DNA of 64,000 nt from Adineta steineri. Its lineage: Eukaryota; Rotifera; Eurotatoria; Adinetida; Adinetidae. Shown here piece after piece: positions 25,855-38,660 of the stretch. The notes under the pieces are model-generated. The model did no database searches and had not been told where the DNA came from. It saw nothing but the letters and a program-made list of their open reading frames with translations. Position 1 is the stretch's first letter, and each line of letters begins with the position of its first letter. A program made the translations under genes and the position numbers. The stretch covers positions 732,697 to 796,696 of the forward strand of contig CAJNOI010000025.1 in the NCBI GenBank assembly GCA_905250115.1, in the 5' to 3' direction.

Positions 25855-28800
25855 TGTTCATGTCATTTTATTCTCATGACATAGATATTTAAGAACTTAA
25901 AGAAGAAAAGAACAGAGTGAGAATAAACAATCGAGTACATACTTAAAAATATTTTATATAAAAGTAAATTTCTTTTCTATATTAAGAAATGTATGTTTTT
26001 CTTTGTTACTTAAGTATAAAGTTCTTTTTTTTGCTAATAATCAGATGACATTGTATGATATTTAACCTTGAAAATGTAATGATGAACAAATTTTGTTATC
26101 AATTTAATCAGATTTAATTTTTTCCCAACTGAATAAATAGATAAAGAAAAAAAACATGAACACGTTCTTTATTTCCCCCTCTATGTAACCCTATTAACAT
26201 AATATATACACATATTATAGCTGCTCTCATCGAAACAATTATATGCATGCCCCTTGAAGCAAAAAACAGATGCGATATTTTCTTCAATAGCATGATGATT
26301 ATAAAAGCATGCAAGCTCAATATCAATTGAAAACATAAAGAGTAATAAAAGTCGAATCACGCGAGATGCCGATAAGATCTATCACGCAAAATTGAATGAC
26401 TATTATCATTGCATGTTTTTAATGAATAAATGCTACTAACTAATTAAAGACGATCTTAGAAAACATTATGAAAGGCTTACTTTTCTCTATCATATTTTAT
26501 ATAAACCATAAAACAACATTAAATTATCTCTATTTATTATTTATTGTCTAAAAATAAATATTTATATCATAATTTTTAATTTTATTCGTTCTTTTATACG
26601 ATCTTATTTATTAAATTATGTCTGTCTGTTTATGTCATTATCATGAAGCAATTAGTCTTCCTAAGTGTATGTACCTTAGGACAAATTTGTATATTATACT
26701 TTTAAATTAAATATTATTTGATCTTTTCATTTTTATTTTGAAATTTAATAAGTATAATTACAATTATATTTGTAAATTATAATAAAGCCATTAGAATTCC
26801 ATAACTAATTATGCAAATCTCTAAGTATATTTCCTTATTATTGTCGAAAAAGGGAATAAAAAAATAATGGAGAAGAAAAATGTCAACTTTTCTTTTTCTA
26901 TGTTAAAGAAAAAACAAACTTATATATACTTGAATTGATCGTTATTAGAAGTCAATTTCCGTTAAATACCTAAACAAGTTTGAATTATACAGCTGATCGT
27001 GTGTTAGACTTGAAAATTGTGTAATCTTTATTAAATAATTGTGAAAGTGTGGAAAATATATGACATGAGAGATTTCTACATTTCTGTTTTTTTCTATCTA
27101 ATAATCATTCAATACTGTCAAGAGAACTAATATATAATTAGTATATTTTGCACTGTCAAAGAAAGTTGTTTAGAACTAATAGACTTGTCGAATAAAAAAA
27201 CTAGAAAAGATCAATACATACCAACGAGAGAATTGAATAAGAGAAATCCAATCGTTTTTATTTTATACAAAATCATATTTATAATGGAAAGAAAGCGTTC
27301 TAGTACAATGATAAAGAAAAATAGAATATAGAGAATCGAAATGCCATGCGACTTAGTAAAGAAAGAAAAACCTTGTTATCATTTGCTTTAGTGCAAAGCA
27401 GAACGAGAGAGAAAAAAAAAGAAGAAAAAAAAAATTGGAAATACAAATATTTATTATTCTACACAGATATTTACTTTGCTATCTCATTTCTTCGACAAAC
27501 GCCGTCTGCAAACCTATTGTCTGTTCGTCGTCAACAGAAAACGTTTTGCAGAATACTTTGCGCATGCTTTTCTCTTTATATCTATCTATCTATGTATATA
27601 TATATCGTCTGATTACCTCTTCCTTAGATTGATGAAATGCGAAAAACGTTACTGCCTGTTCTTCTCTGATGGTAGTAATATTAAGTTAGAAGAACTGGGA
27701 GGAGACACGAAGAATAAGGAAAGCGTGCAAAAAATAAGAAGAGAGAAGAGAAAAAACGAGAAGTGGTCTAATCTATATGATACTTACAAACGGTTGCCAG
27801 TTTTATATGACAAATTCAAGGTGTTAATCTAGTTTACATAATGATAACAACATGTCTCTTATGATTAACATCTTTGCCACTTTACCGATAAAAGCTTCGT
27901 AATTTCTTGGTACAATACTTATTATTAACTTGAAAATATAAAAAAATAACAGTAGATAGATAAGAAACAATATTTATATAAAATTAAACAAAAAAATTAA
28001 GTCTTTCTTTTTTTTTTTTTGATGAATAATATTTACAGAAAATTGTTAATATTATACTTTCTTTAGTAGCATTTCTATTATTTATTGAACATAATAATAA
28101 TAAACATCGGATATTAATGAGTTCCTTTTATATTAAACAGAGACGAGTACATCTCATGAATTATCTGTTTATATAATATACACAATGAACTCAGTTTCTA
28201 TTTGTAATAATAGTCGAATAGGAAATGAAAGAAATAATAATTCTAGTAATATTTATTATTAGAATTTATTTCAAATAAAAAACCTATACTAAATTTAATT
28301 AATTAATTGTCTGTTAGTTCTAATGAAGAATGGTTAATTAAATGTGACTGATAAATATACAAGATTTTATTGTTAATATTATCATTATTTATTTTTGCCA
28401 AATGATTAATCTGACTTTATCATGTTATACAATAAATCATTATTTATTGTTTCTATTAGTAACTAAAGGATATTATTAAATCAAGTTGATTTAATGTAGT
28501 TTTCTTTTTTTGATATTAAAAATTCTCCTTTTTGAAAATATTAATTATTCAAAATAGATATATTCAATTATATATATTTATTTTAGTTTACTAATTTCGG
28601 AAGTTGATCAAATTCTATAGACATTGTCTAGACGATGATCAAAAATATTCTTTTTCTTTCTTTAGGAGTCGCTAAAATAAACATAGATCATAATTGTCAT
28701 ATCGAAGACTTCTATTTTTATAACATGTACATCAAGCAGATCAACTATCGAATAATTTCTCAAGACTATTTTTTTGCTTTAAAATCAACATTATACTATG

Positions 28801-29893
28801 TGACTTCTTTTATTGAATCAATTAGGTTCAAAGAAACCATATAAAAGAAACCCTACACTAATTATATATACAAAAAAAAAATTCCACCAACTTCTAAGTC
28901 TTACTTGGTAATAGTATATCGAAATAAAATGATTAATACAGGATATTTTCTGAAAAGACATAATTAGAATTCTTGTTTTTTTTGTAAAGAATTTTCTAGA
29001 CATATTATAGCAAAATTTGCGATATATACTTTTGTTGGAAAAAAGGTTATCTTGTTTTCTATGTGCTATGATCCATATAAGAAGATGTGACGTTTTAGGA
29101 CACAAATCTCAAACTGCCGTGAACGTTGATTAGTTGTCATATGTTATGAAAAAGAAATTTTTCTGACATATCTATCATCTGAGGCGTTAAAACTTTAATA
29201 ATCCATTAATAGTCGTATTTCTTCGAAAACAATATGAATTGTGTTCATATGAATTTAATTTCGAAGTAGGATTTTGTAATAATAATGATTGTTTTCTATG
29301 AGATTACAGTACATAAATAAATCTCGTAGCAAAAAAGAAAACGGATTTTCTTATCTTCTGGAATAATAGAAAGAGTCAATATATTATATTCATTTTTATG
29401 CATATTTAATTGAGCTCTTCAAGAACTTCTTTATCTTAAGAAAAAACACATAAATAATAAAACAATCTGATATAGTAAAGTATGTAGAATAGAATTATTT
29501 AGGATTAAAAAAAATATATAATCCTTTTAAATATCAACTCTATGTGTTATCTAGGTTTTTTCTTTTACATTACTCAAGCATCAATTCATTCTTAGTTATT
29601 CTAGACATCTATATCAAAATTAATGTAAAGATGTTGATATATTTCTTTGATTTCTTGGTCCTTCTCATTATTTATTGTAACTAAATGAATAAGAAACAAG
29701 AAAAGAATGTATGCAATCAATCTACATAATTCTTCTATCCTTATGTCGATCTATTGAATTAATAAGAAGTTAGTTCGCTTCGTTTATTATAAATCCATGT
29801 CGAACCTCATTAGTGTATACATGTATATTAAGAGCAAAAAAGGAACAATTGCTTTCAAATATTAACAATAGCAACTAGATTTTTGTTTCTAAT
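25855..29893. other. 4-kb stretch without a recognisable gene
   Basis: Lies between the 5' ends of the Kv channel (minus) and the PDZ/ZM gene (plus), so both promoters should be here. It is AT-rich with homopolymers and a TCTA/TA microsatellite near 27578-27606. Open frames near 27346-27832 and 28635-29105 are low-complexity and lack domains or splice context. Distal regulatory sequence or 5' UTR exons are possible but cannot be shown. Confidence 0.5.
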
Positions 29894-31210
29894 ATGAGTT
29901 CTTTCATAACAATTTATCTTAAACGTGAAACAACTGATCAATCATGGGGTTTTTGTCTTCAAGGTTTGATTCCAGATAGTTGCTGTCAATTGTTTTTGAA
30001 AAAAAAATATTTTATTCTATATAGGTGGAAGTAATTATTCTATTCCATTATCAATTCAACTAGTATATTTTGAAAATAAAAAGAAAGAAAAAATATTGTT
30101 TTTGTTGTTGTTAAGGTTAATCCAAATACTCTAGCGTATAGAAATGGTTTAAACACAGGAGACTATGTCATATCAATCAATGGTAGAAATGTAACGAATG
30201 TTACTTATGAAGAAGCTAAAATGGAAATAACACGTTCTGGTAATGAACTTGAAATAACTATCATCAAGTAAGACTATTAATCATTATGATAAATTTTGTC
30301 TTATCTATTTTGATTATTATTGTAGACCTGCAATTAATCAACAATCCGTACGAGCTGCTCGATCATTATCGTATACGAAAGTTGGTTCTGTACATCCGAA
30401 GTCCGTTTCGCAAATTATTAAACCACATTTCAGTAATGGTTCTAATCGAGAAATAACGTCATGGAATGCACGAAATGGCGCAAAAATTATTTCACAAGTA
30501 GTACAATCAAACAACTGTCGATCTAGTATGGAAGAATATTTGAATTTCGGAATAAATAAATTTATTTTTTCTTAGATAATTACATACAAAAAACTGTTGG
30601 TCCTTTGCGTTCAAGAGTTCGTAAGTTTTTATTATTTTTTGTTAATATTATTCTTCTTCTTTGATTATTTAATTCAGCGAGTTATGAATCATTAGCAGCG
30701 TATAATCGAGATTCATATCGTAAGAAAGATTTTTCGAATTTAATTGATATTATCTTTAGATTTTAGAACAGGAAATATGGAAACCAAACACATATCATGA
30801 TAATTCACAAGTACCAGGTCGTCATATTGGTACAGCTGTTTATCATGCTCAATATAATTCTCCAATAGGACTCTATAGTGATGATAAAGTTTTAGAAGCA
30901 TTTAAAGCACAAACAAGAGATTTATTTGATAAAATAAAAGGGTACTAAATATATGAAGAAATTGATTTTCTATTAATAACTTTATTGTTTTCTTAGAAAT
31001 AATTCTGTTCAATCATCAGTCAATAATAATAACGAGACTTTTTATAATCAATTATCACCAACATATCAAGCAGTAATGAATAATGAACAACGAAAATCCA
31101 TTCATTATTCATTGAAAGGAAAATTTTCTGGTTCATTACAAAGTCTAAAACAAGATATATATTCTGTACAAAATATAAGAAACTCGATTTATGATCAACA
31201 ACAATTATAA
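29894..31210 (+). CDS. LIM-less ALP/ZASP-like PDZ and ZM-motif protein
   Basis: Predicted 311-residue cytoskeletal adaptor. Eight exons: 29894-29963, 30025-30062, 30116-30267, 30326-30525, 30576-30620, 30678-30719, 30767-30941 and 30997-31210. The N-terminal PDZ domain (residues 1-87) opens ITIYLKRETTDQSWGFCLQG, whose WGF-x-LQGG form is typical of ALP/Enigma/ZASP PDZ domains that bind alpha-actinin at Z-discs. A ZM-like motif follows (AQYNSPIGLYSDDKVLEAF, about 210-228). After it comes a Gln/Asn-rich tail ending at TAA 31208-31210. No LIM domain is encoded before the stop, as in short LDB3/ZASP isoforms. The acceptor at 30766 was chosen over 30759 because the latter gives a stop. Likely role: muscle or actin-bundle anchoring (inferred from family). 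Confidence 0.82.
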
Positions 31211-32048
31211 AGTGGTATTCATCGTTGGAATGTATTTGATGATATTTCTACGAAACAATACCGATACTATTATTATATATAATATGAAATGAACAGAATC
31301 AACATTGAGGTAATGTAGATTTTTTATAAATGATATTTGTGAGATTGCTCAGTTAATAAATCAGTTGTTAACCCTCCCTTATCATATTAAAATATGTAAA
31401 TTTATTTTAACTTTCACTTATTGATGATTTTATTCGTTTGTATTATTATTATTCATCATTAAACGTTTTTATATATCAATAAAATAAAATAACAGATATG
31501 AATTTATTAGTCTATATAAAATAACATAAAGAATAGTGGTCTCAGTATTTTTATCCTTTTCAAAAATATACCATTTCATTCTCTATAAAATCGAATAAAG
31601 AGTTTTGTGAGAAATCGTGAGGAAGTTATATCTGATCAGTAATACCATTGCCCAGAAAGGTCTGCTTTCAAAGGCGTTATTTTGACTAAGATCATTTCAA
31701 ACTGCTTGAGAGAAATTTTCCTAATATTTGACTGCATGGGCTACAAAATCACCCGCTCAATTCTTCTCTGATTTCAGTCAATAGGTTTCGCCACGTTGTT
31801 AAAAACGGAAGTCAGTAGCTTGAAAATTATTCTTTTTCGGATATGACTTCTTCGCTATTTCTTACAAGCACTCTTTTCATTCGATTTTGTAGAGAACTAA
31901 ATGGTACATTTTTGAAAAGAATACAAATACTTTATGGATGTATTTACATACTGAGTGTTATTAATAATATTTATTATTTCATACTAAGAAATATACACAT
32001 AAAAATGAAATGCACCGGCAGAATTTTAAAAAAATTTATTTATTCTCT
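31211..32048. other. Intergenic region between converging genes
   Basis: Spacer between the stop codons of the PDZ/ZM gene (plus) and the Cys-rich gene (minus). AATAAA-type signals occur near 31480. A short frame at 31843-32052 is unsupported. Confidence 0.5.
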
Positions 32049-33567
32049 TTAGTCACAATCATTTTCATTATTAAGTTTTCGAACACATTTTTGTTCATTA
32101 TTAATTGTTTCTAATTTATAACCAATATTACATACACAACGTCCAAATGATGTGCAATGAGAATATATGTCTATAGTAAAGCATTGTCGATTAAGCACAC
32201 AGCGAAAAGGAAATGTATTTTTTGCATTCATTATTACTGAACGTGATGTTGTTGATGATGGTGACCATGGCCACCAAATAAAACCAGTTGTTGTTATCGT
32301 CGTCGTTGTTGTTGTTGTAGTAACTGTTGTCTTTATTTTAATTAAATCTAATAATAAAGATTAAACGAAATGAAACTATGTAATTGTTTTTAATAAATAC
32401 CTGGATCTGCTAAACAATTCCAATCATCAATAGGAAAATAATCATTTGGACAAGTGCAAATATTATTTAAACATACAGCATCTCCTGTTTGACAGTTTTG
32501 ATCTATTTGACATTTTCCTCCTAATAAACTTTTATAAGCAGCTGAGATTGTTGTTGTCGTTAAATCTTGATTTTTATCTGATATCAAATAAGAATATTTT
32601 AAAAATAGTATATTCAATTACCTTCAGTACAAGTATAAGAATCAAGTGATATATAATTATCCATACATGAACATTTGCCATTATAACAATGCGATTGATA
32701 TACAGATTGTCGACAATAATAATCATCTGTACATGTAGCACCTAATTTCCCTAAGGATTTAATCAATTCATCATCACGTATATCACTTATGGATGTTGTT
32801 GTAGGAAGAGAAGAAGTCAAAATTAAATCTTCTATAACTGGTTCACCTTAACATATAGTTTTAACAAAAAACTCATAATATATCTCTTAAAAATTTTCTA
32901 CCTTCTCCAAGAATATTATAACATAAATACTTTCCCAATGGCACATAACCATCCAAACAAACACAAGTACCACGAAGACATTCAAGTCGAACTGTAGAAT
33001 GTTGACAATCACGATTAGTCAAACATATTGAACCATAACCAGGAGGATCTTCTTTATCAGATGATTTAATAATTCGTGTATTTGATGGTAATTGTTCTAC
33101 ATTACGAAAACAAAGAAATAGAAACTTTACAAATATTCTCTACTAACCAAAATCTCGAATACACCGATAAGCATCAATTGGTACATGTCCAGATGAACAT
33201 TGACATTGATTTAATAAACATATTTTTGCTCCATCAACTGGTGTTCGACGGCATTCGTCATTTGAAAAACATTCTTCACCTAACATTCGAATTCCTAAAT
33301 TTATTCGAATTATAATAAAAACAACAAATCTTAATTTTATCTACCAAAATTAACTTGTCGACGATAGCGTAATTCGTATACACATTCCGATAAACCATTG
33401 GATCTATATCCGAATTGACATATACATTTATTATTAAAACATATTGAATTTGGTACAAAATGAAAACAATTTTCATTTGTTTGACATTTATAACCAAGTA
33501 CATTTTCATAATAAATTGTTTTTGAAACAACATATTTGATTAACAATAATAAAATAACTAACCACAT
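32049..33567 (-). CDS. Secreted Cys-rich EB/EGF-like module protein
   Basis: Predicted 421 residues from six exons: 33345-33567, 33148-33294, 32902-33096, 32622-32846, 32401-32577 and 32049-32347. All introns are phase 1 and each exon encodes about one cysteine module. It starts with a signal peptide (MWLVILLLLIKYVVSK). Modules have the pattern C..C....C.N..C.C..GY, for example CQTNENCFHFVPNSICFNNK then CICQFGYRS, like EB or EGF-like domains of invertebrate extracellular proteins. The last exon has a Thr-rich stretch that could be O-glycosylated. No membrane segment or GPI signal is seen at the C-terminus (NENDCD), so it is probably secreted. Function unknown. Confidence 0.75.
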
Positions 33568-34662
33568 ATTTTCAATCAATAAAAATATGTTAGTAACCTG
33601 TCTTTTATCATAACAAGTATTGAAGACAAGAAAATAAAAAGTTATGTGACATAAAATTCGAACAGGAAGATAAATATTGACTTGAACGTGATCAAAAACA
33701 ATAAGATTATGTATTATACTATTTTCTTCTTCTATATCAATGTCACGTTTAGCTTGCAAACTAATATTTTCAGTGAGAACAATTCAATAACATATTATGT
33801 CATACGAATTCATGCAAGATGACTCAATTTACTTGGTATTATATAAAATAACATCACAATAATACGTTCAAGAAAAATTTAGTAGTAAAGTTTTTCTGTT
33901 GTCTGCCAATGAAAACAATTCAATATTATCAGAAAAATTCCGAGTACTATATTTCATATCCTGTAATAGACTGTTCATTAAGAACATATTTGACTCTTCC
34001 ATCTCCATGAAATTTAATATAGTCAGTAAATTATATTGCGTCTCCGCACGCGCAACTTTTTCTTAAATTTGAATAGAAGAAGTAGAATCTTTTCTAACAA
34101 TCCTTTAATACGCAATTGGAAAAGAAAACAGTATTATCAGAGATTATCGCAAAGCTTGTATGAGCTGGTCATTTGTGACAATTACAGTCGAATTCAGTAT
34201 ACACTCTCTATTATTAAACGATTTCTTAAATATATTTTTAATAGACTTCATAAATAGTAATCAAATGTAAATACTAAAACAATTTACGAAGAACATTAAA
34301 CGATATTTCTATTGTTATTTAGAACTTTTCGTACAAAATAATGTAGATTTTGTATATATCATTATATTTGTTTTTTTATACGATATTTCATGGCTGTCAT
34401 CGAGAATACGAAGGTTAAAGAGAACACGTATGATGATAAAAATAGAATTCTACAAGCGGTAATATATAACTTTACCGTCGCATATTCTCATTTTTTTTTC
34501 TTTTTTTATCATAAAATTCTCTTCTAGAAGGAAATAGAAAAAGAACGAAAGAAAGAAAAACTTCTACCTTCTCATCCCTATATAAGAAAATATATCACAG
34601 TTAACAAATTCATTTTATTATCGTTATACCAAGATTTCTATACATTCTTTTAATTTATCAAT
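33568..34662. other. Divergent promoter region
   Basis: About 1.1 kb between the start codons of the Cys-rich gene (minus) and the second EF-hand gene (plus). The only element I would name is a TATA-like box close to the EF-hand start. The open frame at 34036-34257 is basic and unsupported. Confidence 0.5.
34579..34586 (+). promoter_or_regulatory. TATA-like box upstream of EF-hand gene
   Basis: TATATAAG in the context CCCTATATAAGAAAA, about 77 bp before the ATG at 34663. In this AT-rich genome such a match is only suggestive; its spacing fits a short 5' UTR. Confidence 0.35.
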
Positions 34663-35596
34663 ATGGGCAAAAGTCATTCAAAATCAACATTTTCACAATG
34701 GGATTTAGATCGATTTAGTAATGTTACTGGTAAAGAAATCTTTATTAATTGACCTATTTGTTTTTTTTAATGAGATGTTCATATTTTAAAGGTATTCCAC
34801 GTGCTAGAGTTGAACAACTTTATCAAGAATTTGTTGCTTCAACTGGCAAAGATAATCAAATGGACAAGAAAGAATTTCGTCGTTTATACAGAGAATTATA
34901 TCTCAGTGCAAAAACAGGTTCAGATATTCCAGCAGTTATCACCGAACATGATTTAGAAAAACTTGCCGATCGTGTATTTAAAGCATTTGATAGCGATGGA
35001 ACAGGTATATTTAATTAAATTTTATATTTATTTCATCTTTATTCTCCTTTTTTTTAGGCAAACTATCATTTGAACGTAAATTAATCTTGTAATAATTTAT
35101 AAATAATCTTTTAATTTATAATTAATAGAATTTGTTAATGCATATCTATTACTCGATCGTCGTGATGAACCAAACACAGCTATAACAGCTCGTGATCGAT
35201 TCAGTTATGTTTTAGATCATCATAATCCAACACCAGGTAATAGAAAATTTTATTTTTTATTTTTTACTTTTTTTTTTCTTCAGGTTTCATTACACGAGAA
35301 CATGGTGAACAAGTATTGGATCATCTTAATCGATATTATACGTAAGAATATTTATTCTAATAATAATTAATAAAAATAATATGAAATTTTTAGCGTGGAT
35401 GATGTATCGAAACCAGTTACAACTACATGGGAACAACATTGGTCGCGACTTGATGATGGCAGTGGCCGGTTTGTTTTATTTAAATTATAAATATATATTT
35501 ATTTTTATGTCATTTAGTGTTCCACAAGAGAAATTTGTTGAATATGTTACAACATCCGATGATTATAAAAATAACTTAAATCGTGCTTTACTTTAA
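34663..35596 (+). CDS. N-myristoylated EF-hand Ca2+-binding protein
   Basis: Predicted 205 residues from seven small exons: 34663-34729, 34792-35004, 35058-35075, 35129-35236, 35284-35341, 35394-35468 and 35518-35596; all phases agree. The 18-bp third exon is supported because it completes the EF loop DSDGTGKLSFEQF. The start MGKSHSKS fits a myristoylation site (Gly2). A first region (NQMDKKEFRRLY) keeps the exit helix of an EF-hand, and a last one (LDDGSGRVPQEKF) is degenerate, lacking the first Asp and final Glu. Architecture resembles neuronal calcium sensors, and it is a distant paralogue of the gene at 11833-13067. Likely a Ca2+-regulated membrane-associated adaptor; partner unknown. Confidence 0.8.
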
Positions 35597-37626
35597 GTTG
35601 TAAATAAAAAAAAATTACAGTCAATAAACTCGTTGACACTTTCTTCTCTTTCTATGTTGTTTAGTGATGTTTATCTTTTATCTAGTATTTCATCACACTT
35701 TTTTTTTGGTCTTCATTATACTCGCATTTTGTTAATAAAAAAAAAAAGGTTTTTTGTTGTTGATGAATATAGTAATAAAAATATATGTCATTATCTATGA
35801 ACCTGTAATAGTTATATTATTCTAATGAATCCTATGTGACTTGACACTATTGAGATGAAAAAGAAGCGAAAGATTTATTTTACTTTTTTTTTTATACCAC
35901 ACACAGTAGTGTTAATAATTATCTAAAGTAAACTATAAGAGAATTGATAAAAAAATGTGTCCGACACATGTCATTGCAAGGTAAAAATTGTACTCTGTCA
36001 TATAAGAAATGAGTTCGAGTTATTCATGTGTTAAATGAATAAGCAGATGGCACAAAGTTCAATAGTATGAATTACTACAATATGTCTCTACTAAAGACAA
36101 AGTGTTATAATAAAGGATAAAAATACTAACATTATAATTATCACGTTGTACAAAGAAAAGTTTCGGACATTCTATATCATCTTTCCAAACGTTTTTTCTA
36201 CTACTTTGACGATTAATCCTAATCATAATAGATGAAAGTTTGATTGAGCATAGAATAGTATTCAAATTTGAAAATTGATGTCGAATAAATGTATAACTTG
36301 TGATAATAAATATAAAACACATTGTCTAACACAAATAAAACATTATCTTTGGTCACGATTTCATGTTTTATATATTCTTCATTTATATAATAAATCAATG
36401 TCATATTAATAATATTTATTGCTATACTTAATTAAAACTTCTAGTAATATCGTTCTTTTTCTTTTTTTACATCATTTTGTTTATGTGTATATGTGACAGG
36501 ATAGAACTATGTTGGCATGTTCCTATAATTTATCTTATTTCGTGATTATATAATTGTTTGAGGAGAGAATCTTGTTGAACAAGATTAGATTTTTCATCTT
36601 TTTTTTTCTAAACTGTTGAACTAATGTTAGAAAATGATGTCGCTAGATGTCCAATTGAACATATATTTTATACGAATCATTTGACCATTCGAATGACCAT
36701 TGATAGGAAGAGAGGTAGAAATTGTTCTTTCTTTCTGCTCTCTTTGTTTCTTAGATATATTTATTTGTTCTCTTCGATATTGATCAAATCTGTTCTTCGT
36801 TATCTATCTTCGTAATGAAAAGAACAAAGTTGTATCATCATAACCTTTTGATTAATCATAATAATACGATATATATATATATATACGTATCTATTGATTA
36901 CTTCATTTTATCAATTATTTTGTATCTTAACTAAAAATTTAAGAAAAAATAGAATTATTATTAAATATAAGTTATACATATGTAATATCTTTATCTTTTC
37001 TCTCCCGCTCTCTAGATAAATAGACAGATCGATCGATCGTTCATTGTTCATACATGTTTGTTATGGGCAGCTGTTGTTCTCTTCCCCTTTTTTTCTTCTT
37101 CTTGTGCTTCCGACGATGATTGCTCAGTATGAGAACAAGAGAAAGTTGGATATTTTCACTCTTTAGCCATTTCTTTCTTGATAGAATACAGACATAAAGG
37201 GATAATGAGTATATGTATGTATGTTTGTATGATATAATCTTTAGTATTGAATCCTCGACAACAAAGTTTATTTGAAACAAGGACATAACATAAAAAGAAT
37301 TGCTAATCTTTCTAATAGTATACAAAGAATATGAGCTGACCTATAACCAAAAAAAAACAGAAGCAATCACCAACTTCAGATACTCTATTGTCAATAAGCT
37401 CTTTTGCTTGCTGATAAGATATGTTCGAGATCGTTAACTTGGCATCTGTCTCTCCACCTTTTTTTTTTGTTCTTCTGTCCTTTCTTTCTTTTAACTGTAC
37501 CACCACCATCATCATCATCATCAACATACAATCAGCTCATTCTTTTTCCTTTTCTCTTCATTGTGTATGATTGACCGATGAACAACATGTTGAACTCCAT
37601 TTACTAGATCCAATGATCGCGTCACT
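35597..37626. other. Intergenic region up to the gap
   Basis: About 2 kb of AT-rich sequence ending at the assembly gap. It has a TA microsatellite near 36871-36885 and a CAT run near 37500-37525. No gene recognised. Confidence 0.5.
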
Positions 37627-37726
37627 NNNNNNNNNNNNNNNNNNNNNNNNNNNNNNNNNNNNNNNNNNNNNNNNNNNNNNNNNNNNNNNNNNNNNNNNNN
37701 NNNNNNNNNNNNNNNNNNNNNNNNNN
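37627..37726. other. Assembly gap of 100 N
   Basis: Exactly 100 N, the usual placeholder for a gap of unknown size. It lies about 300 bp outside the left arm of the inverted duplication. Confidence 0.99.
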
Positions 37727-38029
37727 AAAAAAAATTAAAAAGGAAAATTAAAATTTCGGCTCTGTTAAGTTGTAGTGCTAGGTTTTTGGTATATTTTAAA
37801 ACAAACCCGAGCTTTCTAGCGTTTAAGATAGCAACAGGATTTGGGAAACCCAGACCCCACCATTTTGACCAGTAATCTGCAGGTAAAACTTGTTAGACTC
37901 AATATTTTGAGCTGAAATTTTTACTGTGAGATACCTATCATGGGACACAACTCCCCTGAAAATTTCAGCAAGATTGGATGTTCAGAAGCGAAAATAGAAA
38001 TTAAGGTGGGGGGGGGCCTTAATGCAAAA
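37727..38029. repeat. Unidentified sequence at contig edge, absent from the right arm
   Basis: About 300 bp between the gap and the point where similarity to the right arm begins. It is GC-richer than its surroundings and has a G run (GGTGGGGGGGGGCC near 38006). No ORF or known ends. Its position at a contig break and abrupt boundary suggest a dispersed repeat, but one copy cannot prove this. Confidence 0.35.
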
Positions 38030-38229
38030 ATCTAGCAAAAATTCGTTTAGATACGAATGAGCATGAAACTAGAAAGTAAACGAACATCTTCGCAAGAACA
38101 TGAAATGTTGACGTAATTAAAGTTGAAGAAGAAAACAAACATTATTTTATTACTAACTGTTAACCGCTTAAAACTTTCATCAACAAAAATAATAGATGAA
38201 ATACTTTCACTCCTTCTTATTGCTTAGGG

Positions 38230-38660
38230 AACAACATCAATTTCATTGTCTGATCATAGTAGTCAACGTATTTCATTCGAACAACTTAACTCACTTGTTT
38301 ATTTAGATTGTATCCTTCGTGAATTATTACGTTTAGTTGGACCTGCATTAGGTACTGTTCGAACATTAACAACTGATGATAAACTACCAGCAAGTGGATT
38401 TGAATTGGGAAAAGGTGAATCAGTCATGATATCATTTTATGCTTTAGCAAGAGATAAACGTTACTGGTCTGATTTATATGATCTAAATGATACAGAACAT
38501 AAAATAATTTATCACGATTGATGGTATTTCGTTGTAGTGATCAACAGTATATGGATTAAGAACTAGCTCGATTTGTGCAATTCATATGCAATTTGTAAGT
38601 TTTGGTGCTGGTGGAGATGAAGTAAATAGTGAACGATACGATATAATAGATTTGATTAAT
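38230..38660 (+). pseudogene. P450 C-terminal fragment (tandem pseudogene), left arm
   Basis: It reads like the last exon of the neighbouring P450 (LVYLDCILRELLRLVGPALG, DDKLPASGFEL), but the PERF segment is deleted (DLYDLN joins directly to DTEHK). A TGA follows at 38519-38521, and the heme-binding Cys loop is destroyed. Residual similarity continues to about 38660. There is no N-terminal part on this arm, because the sequence changes at 38030. Confidence 0.85.

Noticed and set aside
27346-27832. Overlapping plus-strand frames in the 4-kb empty region
   Set aside because: Low-complexity translations with microsatellite content and no recognisable motif.
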